From assembly GCA_016648135.1 (NCBI GenBank), contig JADDOH010002133.1:105012-169011 (forward strand): DNA of 64,000 nt, read 5' to 3'. The DNA is from Agrypnia vestita. Its lineage: Eukaryota; Arthropoda; Insecta; Trichoptera; Phryganeidae. The notes beneath the pieces were generated by a model. That model ran no database searches. It was given only the letters and a program-made list of their open reading frames with translations, and had not been told where the DNA came from. A program made the translations under genes and the position numbers. Below are positions 1 through 11,335 of the stretch, piece by piece (within the stretch, counting starts at the first letter, position 1; each line of letters opens with the position of its first letter).

Positions 1-75
1 AAATAAGTCATAAATATTGAAAAAAATGCAAACTTTGATATGGTATATGTCCATAATTGTAATACTCTTGTTTCG
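1..75. repeat. Fragment of a fold-back MITE family (family F)
   Basis: The window opens inside text similar to the right arm of the fold-back repeats at 22723, 24118, 41496 and 52882: a short A-rich run, then GCAAACTTTGATAT and a diverged TATGTCCATAA block. Only this arm is present and it has drifted, so the assignment is by similarity to those copies. Confidence 0.4.
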
Positions 76-110
76 GGATGAGGAAGCTCCAAGTAAAGAC
101 TTTGTTCTCG

Positions 111-479
111 TAAGTATTTATTCGGTGACAATAGCGGTTTAGACAAACGTTGTACAGTAAGATGCGGTCTGAATAACAATGGTAGTAAAAAGAGAGCGAC
201 TCGACATTCACGCGCCTTTTTATACCTTCTCTCTCTCTGTCATGCAGTCTCTTTCTGGCGTGGCGACATACGTTCCTCAGATCTATTACAATAACTATTA
301 AGTCGTGGTTGCTTAACATTTTCGAGTCAGGTAGGAATCCACCTATAGAGTATTGTGGGCTTGCTCTGTTAAGCTCTTTATATATTTTTATTCAAATTAA
401 GTAATTGACTTTACTTCATTAATTATGTCCTCACAAAATGAAAACCATCCATCAGAATAATTATTCTTCGAAAAATTAA
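111..479. other. No gene recognised
   Basis: No domain, exon or terminal-repeat structure was recognised. A short CT-rich stretch lies around 200-250. Confidence 0.4.
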
Positions 480-1068
480 TCTATACCTATGAAACTCAAT
501 GTCTGTCTGTCTGTTCTCTATACAAATCTACACCATTTGTTCGATTCAAATTTCGCACAGTTATGCTTCAGGACTTCAGGATATATTTTCGACGCAAATC
601 TGTACCGTTCGACCGATCGGACTCAAAATTCGGAAACATATTCTTTAGGACCCGGCGGGTAACATAGGTGACATTTCCCCTCTTCCCTTTTACCCCTTCC
701 CCCCTGATCTATTTTCAATGCAAATCTTTACCGTTCGACCTATCGGACTCAAAATTTGCAAACTATTCTCTAGGACTCGGCAGGTAACATAGGTGACATT
801 TCCCCTTCCACCTCTAACCCATCCATCCCCTTCCTCAGGTCTATTTTCTGAACAAATCTACACCGCTTCATCAAATTTTGCATACATATTCTTGACGGAA
901 AAAATAGGCCACATTTATTCCCTAGACATTCTATCCATCGCAGCCTTGATTAAATGGAAACATTGTTTTAATTAGAGGCTTTGCAAAAAAATGGAACCTT
1001 TGTTTTCCCGCACAAATTTATTTTCAACTTAATCCTTAACCCGTGCAACGCCGGGTACGAACATCTAG
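480..1068 (+). mobile_element. Helitron-like non-autonomous element
   Basis: The element starts TCTATACCTATG after an A and ends CTAG before a T, the A^T insertion pattern of Helitrons. About 20 bases before the CTAG end is a small hairpin, CCCG-TGCAACGC-CGGG, in the expected place for the rolling-circle terminator. There is no Rep/helicase coding sequence, so it is non-autonomous. The interior is built from repeated units (see 521-910). Confidence 0.55.
521..910 (+). repeat. Diverged tandem units inside the Helitron-like element
   Basis: Units spaced about 115-130 bases share CAAATCT-ACCGTTCGACC, ATCGGACTCAAAATT and GGTAACATAGGTGACATT. The best-preserved pair is near 590-690 and 705-810; the outer two are partial. 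This is internal amplification typical of non-autonomous elements. Confidence 0.6.
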
Positions 1069-2605
1069 TATTATACAAAATAATGTTTAAAGAACATAAA
1101 GCGTTCTTCGTTCGTTCTTTTTTTGACAAATTCAGGCTTCACCTACATACATTAGTGTTGGTAGCTCCATCATGCACCGCTGGTTCTGTTTTGTGCGAAA
1201 TTCTTGATTTGGTTATTACTGTTAAAGTCTACTGAAATGTTATTTCAAAGTTATTTGTAACCACACTTTCGAGTGTGAGACGGATTCGGTCCATTTAGTC
1301 TAATTTGGTTTGTGATTATTTTCAAGACTAGACGTGCTTCGTCTATTCGGAACTGTTTTCGACCAGCAACATATGTAAATGTTGAGTGTACTTGTTGCCT
1401 ACGCACTTTGTGATTGATTTATTGAGACCGCTGATGGAATCCGTATTATTTTTAATTCATTCATTTGAAACATTTCGCAATGCCTCAATTTCATATGCGA
1501 AATCGTGAGATCATTCAGTAATACAATAACTCACAAATATTGTTTAAAAAATTACATATTCTGAACAACAATGTACGTTTTATAGGGCAGCTACCAGTGG
1601 CGTGCAGCGCATACAAGCAAAAAAGCTGTGCATTAGTAAAGATTCTGAGAAACAAATATTAATTAAATAATCCTTATCAGTAATGAGAAGTTTATTTTCT
1701 ATTTCATTTATTAATATATGAATAGGTATAGAAATTAACCTAATCTCTTTTAAGAAAAAGTTGATTTAAAATTCTAGCCGTAATTCTCCTACGGCTAGAA
1801 GTTTTATTTCTGACGTTTCCATTCAACGTGACGTATCTGTTTTTTTTCGATTTAAAATTCTAGCCGTAAGCCTACGGCTAGAAGTTTTATTTCCGACTTT
1901 TCTATGCTTAACTTCATGTCAATTCTTCATTTATTTTGCCAACCAATTTGTTCCACAGATATAGTCAAGTCGAGAAAAAAACCGTGTATTTTTAATGCTG
2001 CGAGTTTTGTGCAATAGCGTCCTTCTTCGAAAGGTCCTATGCCAGGCACACGTCATGCAGAAATGTTATTTTTTACAAATTCCACCCAAAACTTTCGGTG
2101 TCAATTTTAATGTCTTTTCTATGGTAAATGTAAATACGAATACGACAAATACCATGTGTTATCTGTCATATCATAATGATATCATAAAATGTTTGATTTA
2201 TTTTTGTGAAAAGAAACGTATATCTGAAATTAGTATTGTTCCCGATTTAATTATATATAAATCGTCTTCGAAATATATTGAAATTTTTCGTCGTACTAGC
2301 TATACCTATATAAAATATTTATTTATTTAGGAAATATTGTTTACAATACTTCTTTTATAGTGGAGTTATTTTTGTGGATTGAAGCTACTCAAAATAGTTC
2401 ATTATATATAGTTATTTTTTTTTTAAATGTATATACCCTTATAGGTATATGCGTATATATATATTTTTTTAATATAGGTATATAGTCGGTCACAGCATAA
2501 CCTAAGTTTATGCCCACTGCAAGCCACTGACAGCTACCCGGGACACTGCCCGCAGCCCTCTAGGGCGCCGGAATCTCTTATTTTACATAGTTTAGAACTA
2601 ATGAG
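1069..2605. other. No gene recognised apart from the hairpin repeat
   Basis: AT-rich intron or intergenic sequence. Short open frames (for example 1995-2330) have no recognisable domain and biased AT composition; I do not treat them as genes. Confidence 0.4.
1765..1890. repeat. Duplicated hairpin TCTAGCCGTA...TACGGCTAGA
   Basis: Two hairpins about 95 bases apart both read AAATTCTAGCCGTA, a short loop, then TACGGCTAGAAGTTTTATTT. The loops differ (ATTCTCC against AGCC). They look like a duplicated MITE end or two nested copies; no flanking duplication was found. Confidence 0.5.
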
Positions 2606-2715
2606 TAGAGATGCACCGAAATTCGTTTCACATTCGGTATAGCCGAACTTGGCAACTTTTACAGAACTTCGTCTCCGGCCGAATTTCGTTTAAATCTACC
2701 GAACTTCGGTAACTT
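2606..2715. mobile_element. hAT-type terminal fragment
   Basis: It begins TAGAGATGCACCGAA, a hAT-like terminus, followed by several CCGAA/TTCGG subterminal repeats in both orientations. Only one end is visible; a Helitron-like element begins ten bases further on and may have interrupted it. Confidence 0.45.
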
Positions 2716-2724
2716 TTTAATTAA

Positions 2725-2933
2725 CTAGCATTTGCCAGCGACTTCGTTGGTGTAGACTTCGATTTCATCCCACAGAAACCTATTACTGGGATAAAAAGTA
2801 TTTTTTGTGCTTTTTCAGACAATAATCTATCTCTGTGCCAAATTTCATCCAGATCCGTTTAGAAGTTCTGGCGTGATTGAGTAACAAATCCATCCATCTA
2901 AATTTTCACATTTATAAATATTAAATAAGTAGA
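2725..2933 (-). mobile_element. Short Helitron-like element
   Basis: Read on the minus strand it starts TCTACTTATTTAATATT, contains the AGATGGATGG and CATCCAGATCCGTTTAG-type block common in moth and butterfly intergenic repeats (here in reverse), and ends GCTAG before T. No coding capacity. Confidence 0.45.
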
Positions 2934-3649
2934 ATTTAAATAAGAAATGAAAAAGTATAAAGAAATTTAATTTAAAATGAAATCTAGACAAGATGTTGAT
3001 TTATAAGTAAATATGTAACGTGTGAATGGATTGTTTTTTATTCTTTAGAAAAGAAACCACGCAAGTATCAACAATATGCTTTAATAAAATAAAATAATCA
3101 ATTTTAATATATAATATTCTATAATAACCATCCAGAATTACGTTGTGCCCCTTAATTAATTAAAAAACACAGAGTAAATAAACAATTACACGTGTTATCG
3201 TGATGGCAGACTTTGTGTAAACCAAATTAATTATTTTTAACATCGTACGATATATTTCTGATACCATTGTGTCTTAGTCAGGACTGATGAACATTAACTG
3301 TTCCACTTGTTAAAATATGTAAAGTAGTCAATTGACAGCTGGGGGCGTGCCATCATTCGTGTTTAGGGTGGACACTGACAGAAAATTAGGAATATATTAA
3401 ATGATTAGAAATACATTAAACAACCGATTATACATTTAAATAATAAATTGGTCGAACCATTGATAATTGGTTGTACAATTAGACTTTGTAACTAAATCTA
3501 AAGACGCATAAGAAATGCGGTGCTGGAAATCATATTAACAGTTCACAGAACTAACAGCGTGTAAAATATTAGAAGAAATAAAATGAAAACAACGTACCTA
3601 CATATAATATGTATATCTTCCGCAATTTGCGCATTCTGAAATAAAATTG
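2934..3649. other. No gene recognised
   Basis: AT-rich sequence without recognisable domains, terminal repeats or splice-bounded exons. Confidence 0.4.
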
Positions 3650-3835
3650 AGACGAACTGATGCAATGAAGGGACAGATGGTTCTAGGCAAAGTCGAGGGA
3701 ATCCGTCCCTTGGAGGATTGCCGACCAGAGGAGGGATCTGGTAAAGTCAGCAAGTAATGGTTCACTTCGGGAAGCCGCCAGGAATACCACAGATAGGAAC
3801 AGACGGCGACAGATAGCTTCGGCTGTGGCGCCATC
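3650..3835 (+). pseudogene. LINE reverse transcriptase C-terminal relic
   Basis: Translation gives GQMVLGKVEGIRP and then, in a shifted frame, text resembling the RWTDQVKSA and AARNTTDRNRWRQ tail that ends the ORF2 protein of many insect non-LTR retrotransposons. Several indels separate the pieces. It is a dead 5'-truncated insertion; clade not resolved. Confidence 0.5.
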
Positions 3836-4745
3836 ATTATCAGTGTCTACCACTGCTCTGCCAGGGATATGATATAGTTAAACCAGAAAAGAAAAAAATC
3901 TTAAGAAACATGTTTACCAGAAATATTAAACCATTTACATGTTTTCACAGAAATAATGTATATATAACTGTTCGTAGTAAGGCATATAAAATTAGGTACA
4001 AAAAAGAATAGAAAGAGAGATTTACTAGGAGAATGGGAAGGTGGAGGTGGAAAAGGATGAGTTAGTCTGTTTTTTTTTTATTTATTTCTTAAGTTAGTTA
4101 ATATTAAAGTTTGTAATTATTAACTAGTGTTTAACACTTTCATTCAAAGCTATTACTAATATACTATCCATAATAACCTACATATTTACATTTACATCTA
4201 ATCTAATCTATGGTACAATCTATAATTAATAATACATCTTATGCTCTACAATTCTATACTATTTATGCAATAATTATAGCATTTGTTTTTAAATTCATTC
4301 ATCTTATTTATAATCTTCATGTTTTCTGGCATCTTATCGTATATTTTAAGGCTACATTCACTGCAAATGCATATTTCGACGTTTTTATCCCGAAAATATG
4401 TTTTTATTATTCATTTATATTACACTGTTCACGCCAACTTGTTAAAATTGGCTTCCTTTGTGTGTAGTGTTATTGTTAAAAATTTAAAATATATCAACAC
4501 TAGTGGCATGTTTCAGAATCGTTGAACTTACGAAAATAAACTTTCTTTTCCATTCAACAATGTTTTTTCGAAATATTCTAAAAACAAAAAGGAATTGCTT
4601 AATGACACTAGACGAAAGCGATTTATGGCGTCCGCAACATGTTCGGAAACAATAACAAAAACATTATCTTAATTTATTGTTCGGATAAATCGTGTGTTTT
4701 TTGTAAGATTTTTCAATTCTTTTCTCGCTCATCAGTCCGTTCGAC
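3836..4745. other. No gene recognised
   Basis: AT-rich. Two overlapping open frames near 4210-4525 are hydrophobic only because of T-rich composition; nothing supports them as genes. Confidence 0.4.
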
Positions 4746-4748
4746 TAA

Positions 4749-4893
4749 GGGCCGGTTGTTTTAAGTTGGATTAAAGTAAGCGTTCTTTTAAAGCATAGAT
4801 TTTTACGTTCTCCACCAACCAGACGATCCGTTTTCGTAAAAATCTATGCTTTAATCGAACGCTTACTTTAATCCAACTTGAAACAAACGGGCC
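4749..4893. mobile_element. PIF/Harbinger-type fold-back MITE
   Basis: A 145-bp near-palindrome. Arms begin GGGCCGGTTGTTT and GGGCCCGTTTGTTT (reverse complement of the right end) and continue AAGTTGGATTAAAGTAAG. It is flanked by TAA at 4746-4748 and 4894-4896, matching the TWA duplication of PIF/Harbinger transposons. Confidence 0.75.
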
Positions 4894-5159
4894 TAAGAGC
4901 ATTTATTGTCACAGGTTTCCGATAATCCAGTTTACCGATAATATGGCTTTGTTTTATTTTTTCTTTTATTATATTTCTTTATTAATTTATTTTTTCCTTT
5001 TTTTAATGTCGTCATCGTCATCTTCGTCCCCTTACCTTCAACCATAGTAGAGTGTTTCCATCTTCCCCTGTCCTGCGCCACTTCGTTACCAATTGCCCTA
5101 TCTGTATTCATGTAATCCTTTTTGTTATTTTCCCAGATAATCTGGGACAAATATAAAAT

Positions 5160-5330
5160 AACAAAAAACTATAGCCGCCAAGCCACACACATCTTCTAGC
5201 TCTTCTGGTATTTGCAAGACGTGGCCAACCCACCTCGGTTGGGATCTTTTTATGTGTAGGAGTAGCGGCTCCATTCCGAGTAACTAACTCCCTTATGGCT
5301 TTTCACGCCGTTGATTGGTGCACTCCATAT
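5160..5330 (-). pseudogene. LINE reverse transcriptase relic
   Basis: On the minus strand it reads HIKRSQPRWVGHVLQIPEEL, the conserved R-W-GH block near the C-terminus of LINE ORF2 proteins. Only about 50 codons can be followed. Confidence 0.5.
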
Positions 5331-6189
5331 AATAAATGCGTGGGGCTGTGGTGAACAAGGGCTAGCGCGCACTATAGCCTTAAAGGCAGCAACTATTTCA
5401 GCCAATCAGATTAAAGATACGTACCACGCGACCCTTAAGCCGACCTCAAATATTGCGACGACCATTTTGTCAACAACCGTTGTAGCCTTTACAATATTCA
5501 CGTAGTTTAACCTGTAAAACATGTTCAAATAAAACTCAACCTCAAACAGATAGTATTAATTAAACTCTATGTTATCCTGCCTCGTCCTCCAAGCCTTGCT
5601 CCACACTTTGCTACAAACGACAGGAACACTGAATACGGAAAAGTTCTCCCGGTTGGATGGGAATTCTTCACAACTGCCGTGTCAGGGGATATTCCATCCC
5701 CTGATGCGGTACATAATCACAACCAATCCGCCTAAGGTCTCAATACGAACTAGATTTAAATGAAATCAATTTGATCTCTTAACTCGGCATTATCACTGCA
5801 CTGTAAAGAGAACGTCAAACGTCAAATAACGATTTTTATATATTTGTAAACTTATATTTTACGTCACTGACTGTGACCAAAGCTCTCGCGCTACTGTGCT
5901 ACTGATTTCATTGTGAGAAAATGCAACGGGCAGGTACTAAGGTCTGGAGAGGTGGCAGACAATAAATTGCTAATGCCGTTTAGAGTTAATGGCAGGACGG
6001 TTGCCAGCACTGGGAAATTGAGAAAATTCAAATTTGTACCTGCCATTAGTGTTTTCCTAATGGTCCATGTCTATTGATGGGATTTTTATAGGATTTTCGA
6101 ATCGAGGCAATCTCTGTGATGAGTTTCACTTCTGTGAGATTCTTTGCAGACTTCTTTAGACTTTCATAGTCCAGGAGACTGGACTACCA
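5331..6189. other. No gene recognised
   Basis: No domain, repeat end or exon recognised. A 64-codon open frame at 5569-5763 has no known motif. Confidence 0.35.
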
Positions 6190-6475
6190 CTTCAGAATAT
6201 TTTGAGTATGTCCAAACTTTTCAGAACAGAACTGGATTTTTGTCACAGGGACATCAATAATCAATTAATGTATATTATAGATGTCTTACGAAATGGAAAT
6301 GGCGAACGTTACATATGTGTCAAGTGATCACTTAAGCCAGCCGTACGATAGGTCGTAAGTCCTATGTACCTACTCTCCATAAAGACTTCTATACCTACTC
6401 TCCCTTAGTAAAAAAATATACAGTTTCGTTTCTGTGAGACATCTATAATATACATTAATTGATTACTACCACTTC
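6190..6475. mobile_element. MITE family G, copy 1
   Basis: It begins CAGAATATTTTGAGTATGTC, continues through AACAGAACTGGA and GTCACAGGGACATC, and carries the family core GTGATCACTTAAGCCA...GGTCGTAAGTCCTATG. The outer arms recur inverted in the copy near 14200-14522. The right end here is cut by the SINE that follows. Confidence 0.6.
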
Positions 6476-6482
6476 GTTTGTT

Positions 6483-6665
6483 GTTGGTAGTAGTTTGTTG
6501 GTCTTGTGGTTAGGACTCTCGCCTCGTGATCCTAAGGTCGCGGGTTCGAATCTCACTCCAGACTAGCTGGTTAGTCCTATTTTCATAGCACAAGCATTTA
6601 GCTTAATTTGAAAATAAAAAGAATATTGATGTGACACGTATTCCGTGTTCGCATATCTATTAAAA
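6483..6665 (+). repeat. tRNA-derived SINE, full-length-looking copy
   Basis: A tRNA-like head carries a polymerase III A box around TGGTCTTGTGGTTAGGACTC (6499-6518) and a B box GGTTCGAATC (6543-6552). The body contains CCTATTTTCATAGCACAAGC and ACGTATTCCGTGTTCGCAT and ends in an A run. Related pieces lie at 10370-10435, 15150-15490, 28925-29103 and 38115-38255. Confidence 0.75.
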
Positions 6666-7435
6666 AAAACGTCTAACGTAAAATATAAGTCCACTTATCA
6701 GTGGCCATGATGATCCGTTCATGACGTCTCTTCCTCCCCTTCTGGGGGTGGTTGCCGAAGAATCTTGACTATCGCGACGCGTTAGGGTGTACAGTGGCTA
6801 ATTCTATTCAGTTAACATGTTTGTAAATGAGTGAATGCAGTATTAAAACTGCTTATTTTCTTTTATTTTGTTAAAACATTAAAATTCATCTGTTTCAAAA
6901 ATTGTTACAATAAATTAATGGTTTTCTTTGCTGAGAGCAACTGATTAGAGTAGCTATAATCACTTCTAAAACAGTTCCAGGAAAGGGTGGGTACCTTTCA
7001 ATTGATAATCGGTTGGATGAATTTGAATCGACTGATTAGATTACATTTGAGCCGTTAAAACGGAATAAATATTTATAGCTCGATGTCTTTCGTTCGCCTA
7101 ACTGTTAAAAATAAATACATAGTTTTAGCTAGACGTGCCTAGTCATGCTGTCAAATCTACGGTCCAAGTATATACACACATTTGAGTTGTCTCTTTTTAT
7201 ATCCAGATTAAAATCTTAACACATGGCACTGAGATTTGAGCGATTTAGTTGAGATAAATCTCAGATCAGATCAGATTCTTATCATATTTCCTAACGTGGA
7301 CACGGGACACAAGAATATCAGCATTTGAAAACTATGTTAAGCCGGAATCACAAGACGTTTATATTTTCAAAATTTAAAAAATGTAACAAATTTATGAATC
7401 AATTAGAAAAATCAAATTAACAAAATAATATTTTA

Positions 7436-7511
7436 GCTGCTACCCGGATTCGAACCAACAGTCCTCCACTCTATCCGGGAATGGCGCGTTATCCGATTTC
7501 GCCACAGCAGC
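7436..7511 (-). tRNA. tRNA-like sequence, probably a pseudogene
   Basis: On the minus strand the ends pair as a 7-bp acceptor stem (GCTGCTG with TAGCAGC, one G-T pair). An A-box-like TGGCGAAATCGG and a perfect B box GGTTCGAATCC are in order, and an anticodon stem CATTC/GAGTG can be drawn. Against a functional gene: no T is at the usual position before the anticodon (the loop reads CCGGATA), and the T stem has a mismatch and two G-T pairs. I therefore call a tRNA relic or SINE head and do not name an amino acid. Confidence 0.45.
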
Positions 7512-9493
7512 TTGGTAAATTAACGTATATTTTTCGACTTTGTATATAGCCTCTTTTTAATTGATTAACACATATATTATTCCATTTTTGAAAGCAATCT
7601 ACTTTTTATAATGCAATAGTCACAAATAACTTTGTGTATCTACCGCTAGTAGATGCCAGAATTAAATAATACGTAACTACAGTTTTTTTTTTCTGTATGT
7701 CTTTTCTAATTAATTAATAAATTTATTAATAATTCACAGAACTTTGTTCTGAAATTGCAGCTGCACAATAATTTTTTTGATACGGGTACCTGAGCGATAA
7801 ATTTGTTTCTTTAAATTTAAGTATTTGAGTTATAAATTTTTGTCGCCTGTTTCTGAAATGGTCACTTTAGCCCAGTACAATCAAGTTTCATCATAGTTTT
7901 CTTTCAAAGCTTTGCTTTTATTTACATACCTTAATACATGATTCTGGTAGGGATGACAATTTTTTTTTCTAAAATTATTTTTGAAAGATAAGTCCCCAAG
8001 ATCTTCTGAATGAATACGAGCCAGATGCCAAAACTTCATAACAGAAATCGGCTTATATAAAAATGCTTTACGTAATGCACACACAACTGCGACGCCATCT
8101 GAAGACAGATTCAGCCTTTCTCTAAATAAAGTGCTTCGTGGCTTTGATAGTTTTTTTTGTTGGAAATCTGACCTGTTAACAATTTTATATCTGAAATATA
8201 TTGATCAACGTCATACGCTGGCACGTTACACGCGTCATTGTATCTCATTATAGTAAACAGGTATGAATAAATGTAATAGGAAAATAAATATTTGCAGATA
8301 AGTGATTTTCACTTAAATGGAAACAAAATGTTCCCGAGAAAGTATCGATTGTGGTGTGTCCATCTCAGAGACCCCCGTAGAGAGATTCTTAATGCTGCTC
8401 TTTCAAAGCATGAACGGTAATTATTGGATACCCATTCATCTCCTCTCCCATCCCTCAAGAATGAGGATAACGACTTATCGAACAAATACCGACCAACTTG
8501 CACAGGTCTGTTATCTAAAGCTGGCACGCTCACAGTACTCACACCAGTACAATTTTATTATACAGCATATATAAAAAGTCATTTTTTATTATTTTAACAA
8601 ATTAAAAATACAATGTTTTTAAAGGCACTTGGTAAACCGACGTTTGATATAATTGTCACATGATCTACTTTTTTATTAAAAGGCTGTTATATTAAACCAC
8701 CGTTTTTAAAAGCTCAATTCGGTGGGTTGTGTACAAAAAAAAAACGATAGGATATTGTAAGAAATATAATATTTATTTTGTTACATTATTTCTTCTAATC
8801 GGGATCGCAAATCAATTTTTCTACGCCACTTTAATCAAACATGGAATAAAACAAAACATCACGATAGATTTCGTAATAGTAGTAAAAACAAAACAATAAC
8901 AGTCTCTGTCACGCTCATAAGCTTGGTCGCGTGCGAGAGAGACAGAGAGATTTTTGGAGATACGTATGCAGTGCAACGTCACCCCGTGCGTTTGCGCGGA
9001 GAAAAGTGTGAATGTGTGTATACGCCAGCTTTAGTTAACAGACCTATACATAATAAAACAAGGGCACTTTTAAGCGATTGTGGCATTAGATATGAGCCTG
9101 TACTATATATACTATTCACATATAACTAAAAGAGTAGTAAGTTTTTGGTAAGCAAACAGGCTCATCGGAATGAATTCATTTTGTCATTTTTAATTAATGT
9201 TAATTATATGTTAAATAATAAAATATTATTATAGAAAACTTATTATATTACTGCTAAATATTTGAATATTTATACAGAAAAACGTCGCCGAAAAAGTTTC
9301 GTATTTTTTTTAACGAACGGAAAATTTAAATAAAATTAATATAACTCAAAAGTTATGTAATTCTAAATTTGAGTTTAGCATGAATAATTTTGTTCCGTCC
9401 GGTGTACATCGCGTACCGTCGCGTGACGTCATCTCTCGTACCCGTTGTACATCGCAGCTCGTGCTCCGGTGCGCTGCTATGCGGACGCGTGAC
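7512..9493. other. No gene recognised
   Basis: Mostly AT-rich. Two overlapping open frames on opposite strands at 8309-8574 and one at 8923-9129 have no recognisable domain. A GC-rich, CpG-rich patch at 9400-9500 abuts the hAT MITE. Confidence 0.35.
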
Positions 9494-9501
9494 GTCACAG
9501 G

Positions 9502-9992
9502 TAGGGAATGCAATCCCGAATCGGGATTGCCCTTTCGGGATCCCTCGAGATTAGAATTTCAAACCCCCAGGGAACCCTAGGGATCGGGATCCCGAATACT
9601 TTTATGTTTTTTTGTTTATAGAGCTGAATAGCAATTAAAGACAACGCCTTGTATTTTTATATCATCAATTTTAATAAAATATTCATTATTAATCACCGCT
9701 TTCAAGTTTTTGTAGGCGTTTTTCCAAGCAGCCATGTAGAGTTAGTACCTAGTAGTTTTTATTACTATGTTAGGTTGATAAAATACAGCAAATATTATTC
9801 AAAGCTACTTTCATTATTTGAATGTGACATGAAGACAAGTTTTAAGTACTTAAAAGCTCTATAGACATACACAATTAAACATACAAAACATAAAAATGTT
9901 GATCAATCCCGATAATCTCGTCCGATTTTTCGGTTCGGGATTGATCTCGTTAAATGCCTCGAGAATTCGCGGGATCGGGATTGCATTCCCTA
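9502..9992. mobile_element. hAT-superfamily MITE
   Basis: An 18-bp perfect terminal inverted repeat, TAGGGAATGCAATCCCGA, bounds a 491-bp element. The flanks are GTCACAGG (9494-9501) and GTCACAGA (9993-10000), an 8-bp duplication with one difference. Superfamily follows from the 8-bp duplication and TAGGG end. Subterminal CGGGAT/ATCCCG repeats occur at both ends; no transposase. Confidence 0.85.
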
Positions 9993-10124
9993 GTCACAGA
10001 GGCTGTTGGATGTAAATCATTCCATGCTAAAATGCATAACTTTATTATATATTATTTTTCTCTGTTATTTATTGACAGATTTCAACATTTTTTCACTGGT
10101 TTATTAGTTATTAGCTAATTAGAA

Positions 10125-10190
10125 GTGAGGGTCCCTCATCAGACTCAAGAGCTTCTCTTCACTGATGAGGTCTACATGACTGCAAAGTAG
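10125..10190. repeat. Short dispersed palindromic repeat
   Basis: CCCTCATCAGACTCAAGAG, a few bases, then TCTTCACTGATGAGGTCTAC. The same segment occurs in reverse complement near 57527-57580. The two CTCATCAG/CTGATGAG blocks make it nearly palindromic. Confidence 0.6.
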
Positions 10191-10349
10191 GATTAAAAAA
10201 ATGTCAATTTGATATGTAAATATATAAGAATTGTATTTGTACCATATATTAAAAAAATATTATTTATTTTATGACGGTTATAAAATAAAATGCATCAATA
10301 TCAGTACATTCTATATTAGTAATACTGCAATATTTTTTTTTGGATATTG

Positions 10350-10440
10350 CCGCCTTTGCTTTTATACCCCACACATATGCGTCACATCAATATTCTTACT
10401 ATTTTCAAACTAAGCTAAACGCTTGTTCTATGAAAATCCA
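10350..10440 (-). repeat. Partial SINE body
   Basis: Minus-strand match to the SINE at 6483: CACATCAATATTCTTACTA, then GCTAAACGCTTG and ATGAAAAT. The tRNA-like head is absent. Confidence 0.5.
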
Positions 10441-10614
10441 ATTTAATGGTTGATCTTCTGGGATGGACCAAAAATCTATTATATTTACTTCTTATTGATA
10501 TATTTTTCATTCTATCATTTACTAATTTTCCTCATTTCCAATTCTTTAGAGTCTACGATGCTCTGAGAACTCTACGTGCGGCTATACCGCCTAATCTACT
10601 GCTACAAGTGCACA

Positions 10615-11335
10615 GATACACATGCTTCTTTAGTGGCATGCTAATGAGCATGCCAGTAATAAGCATGTCCTAACAACTGTACACACTTGCTCATTACTGG
10701 CTTGCTTATTAGTGGCATGCTCATAAATAAGCATGCCCAAAGCTAACAATCAAACACACATGCTTATTAGTGGCATGCTCTTGTCATAGAATAGAGACGC
10801 TCTTGTTCAAAATGACTGAAATAGATAATTCAAGTGAACCAATAAATCAAAAAAGTTCCCGAGTTTCCATCCGCACATTTTTGATTTTAGTTTGCCTATT
10901 AATAAAGTTTCGTAAACATTATTTCTCACTATATTATTTTTACACAACGGTGACCGAGTATTCCACAGACATTCGTGATTCCTATAATAAGTCACGAAAA
11001 ATAATCTTTTATCATCTCCCCAACACGCCATATTTGTTTCATCTGTCGCGGACTGAGAAGATCGCATCGATAATACTAGCCGCGAAGCCCGCGAATGACA
11101 TAAGCATGCTCATAAATAAGCAAGTCTGTTCACACATGCTCCAAAGATACCCGTTCTCTATGGTGAATGACAGTGGCATGCTTATAAATCAACCGGCGGT
11201 TGATTTTTGAGCATGCCACTAGGTGGCATGCTCATTTCTAGCAATGTGCGTACACACATGCCACTAATAAGCATGCCACTAATAAGCATGCCACTGATAC
11301 ACATGCACACGTGCCACTAAAGAAGCATGTGTATC
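10615..11335. mobile_element. TIR transposon with many GGCATGC subterminal repeats
   Basis: The ends are a 24-bp inverted repeat, GATACACATGCTTCTTTAGT followed by GGCA. Both subterminal regions (10630-10780 and 11100-11320) are packed with GGCATGC, AATAAGCATGCC and related units in both orientations, like arrays of transposase-binding sites. The interior carries a minus-strand MADF relic. A target duplication was not clear. By its MADF relic it may be PIF/Harbinger-like; that is an inference. Confidence 0.65.
10870..11067 (-). pseudogene. MADF-domain relic inside the TIR element
   Basis: The minus strand encodes FFVTYYRNHECLWNTRSP and then IVRNNVYETLL, matching the order of the MADF DNA-binding domain (a hydrophobic helix, Y-R-HECLWN, then R-N-Y-L). 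The frame loses similarity after about residue 65. MADF/Myb-like proteins accompany the transposase in many PIF/Harbinger elements. The longer overlapping + strand frame at 10770-11210 has no recognisable domain and is not treated as the gene. Confidence 0.55.

Noticed and set aside
6483..6665. Functional tRNA gene
   Set aside because: The boxes are present, but the sequence continues into a conserved body with an A-rich end and recurs at several loci, so it is a SINE.
10770..11210. 146-codon + strand open frame
   Set aside because: It lies inside a TIR element across GGCATGC repeats, has no recognisable domain, and the MADF similarity is on the opposite strand.
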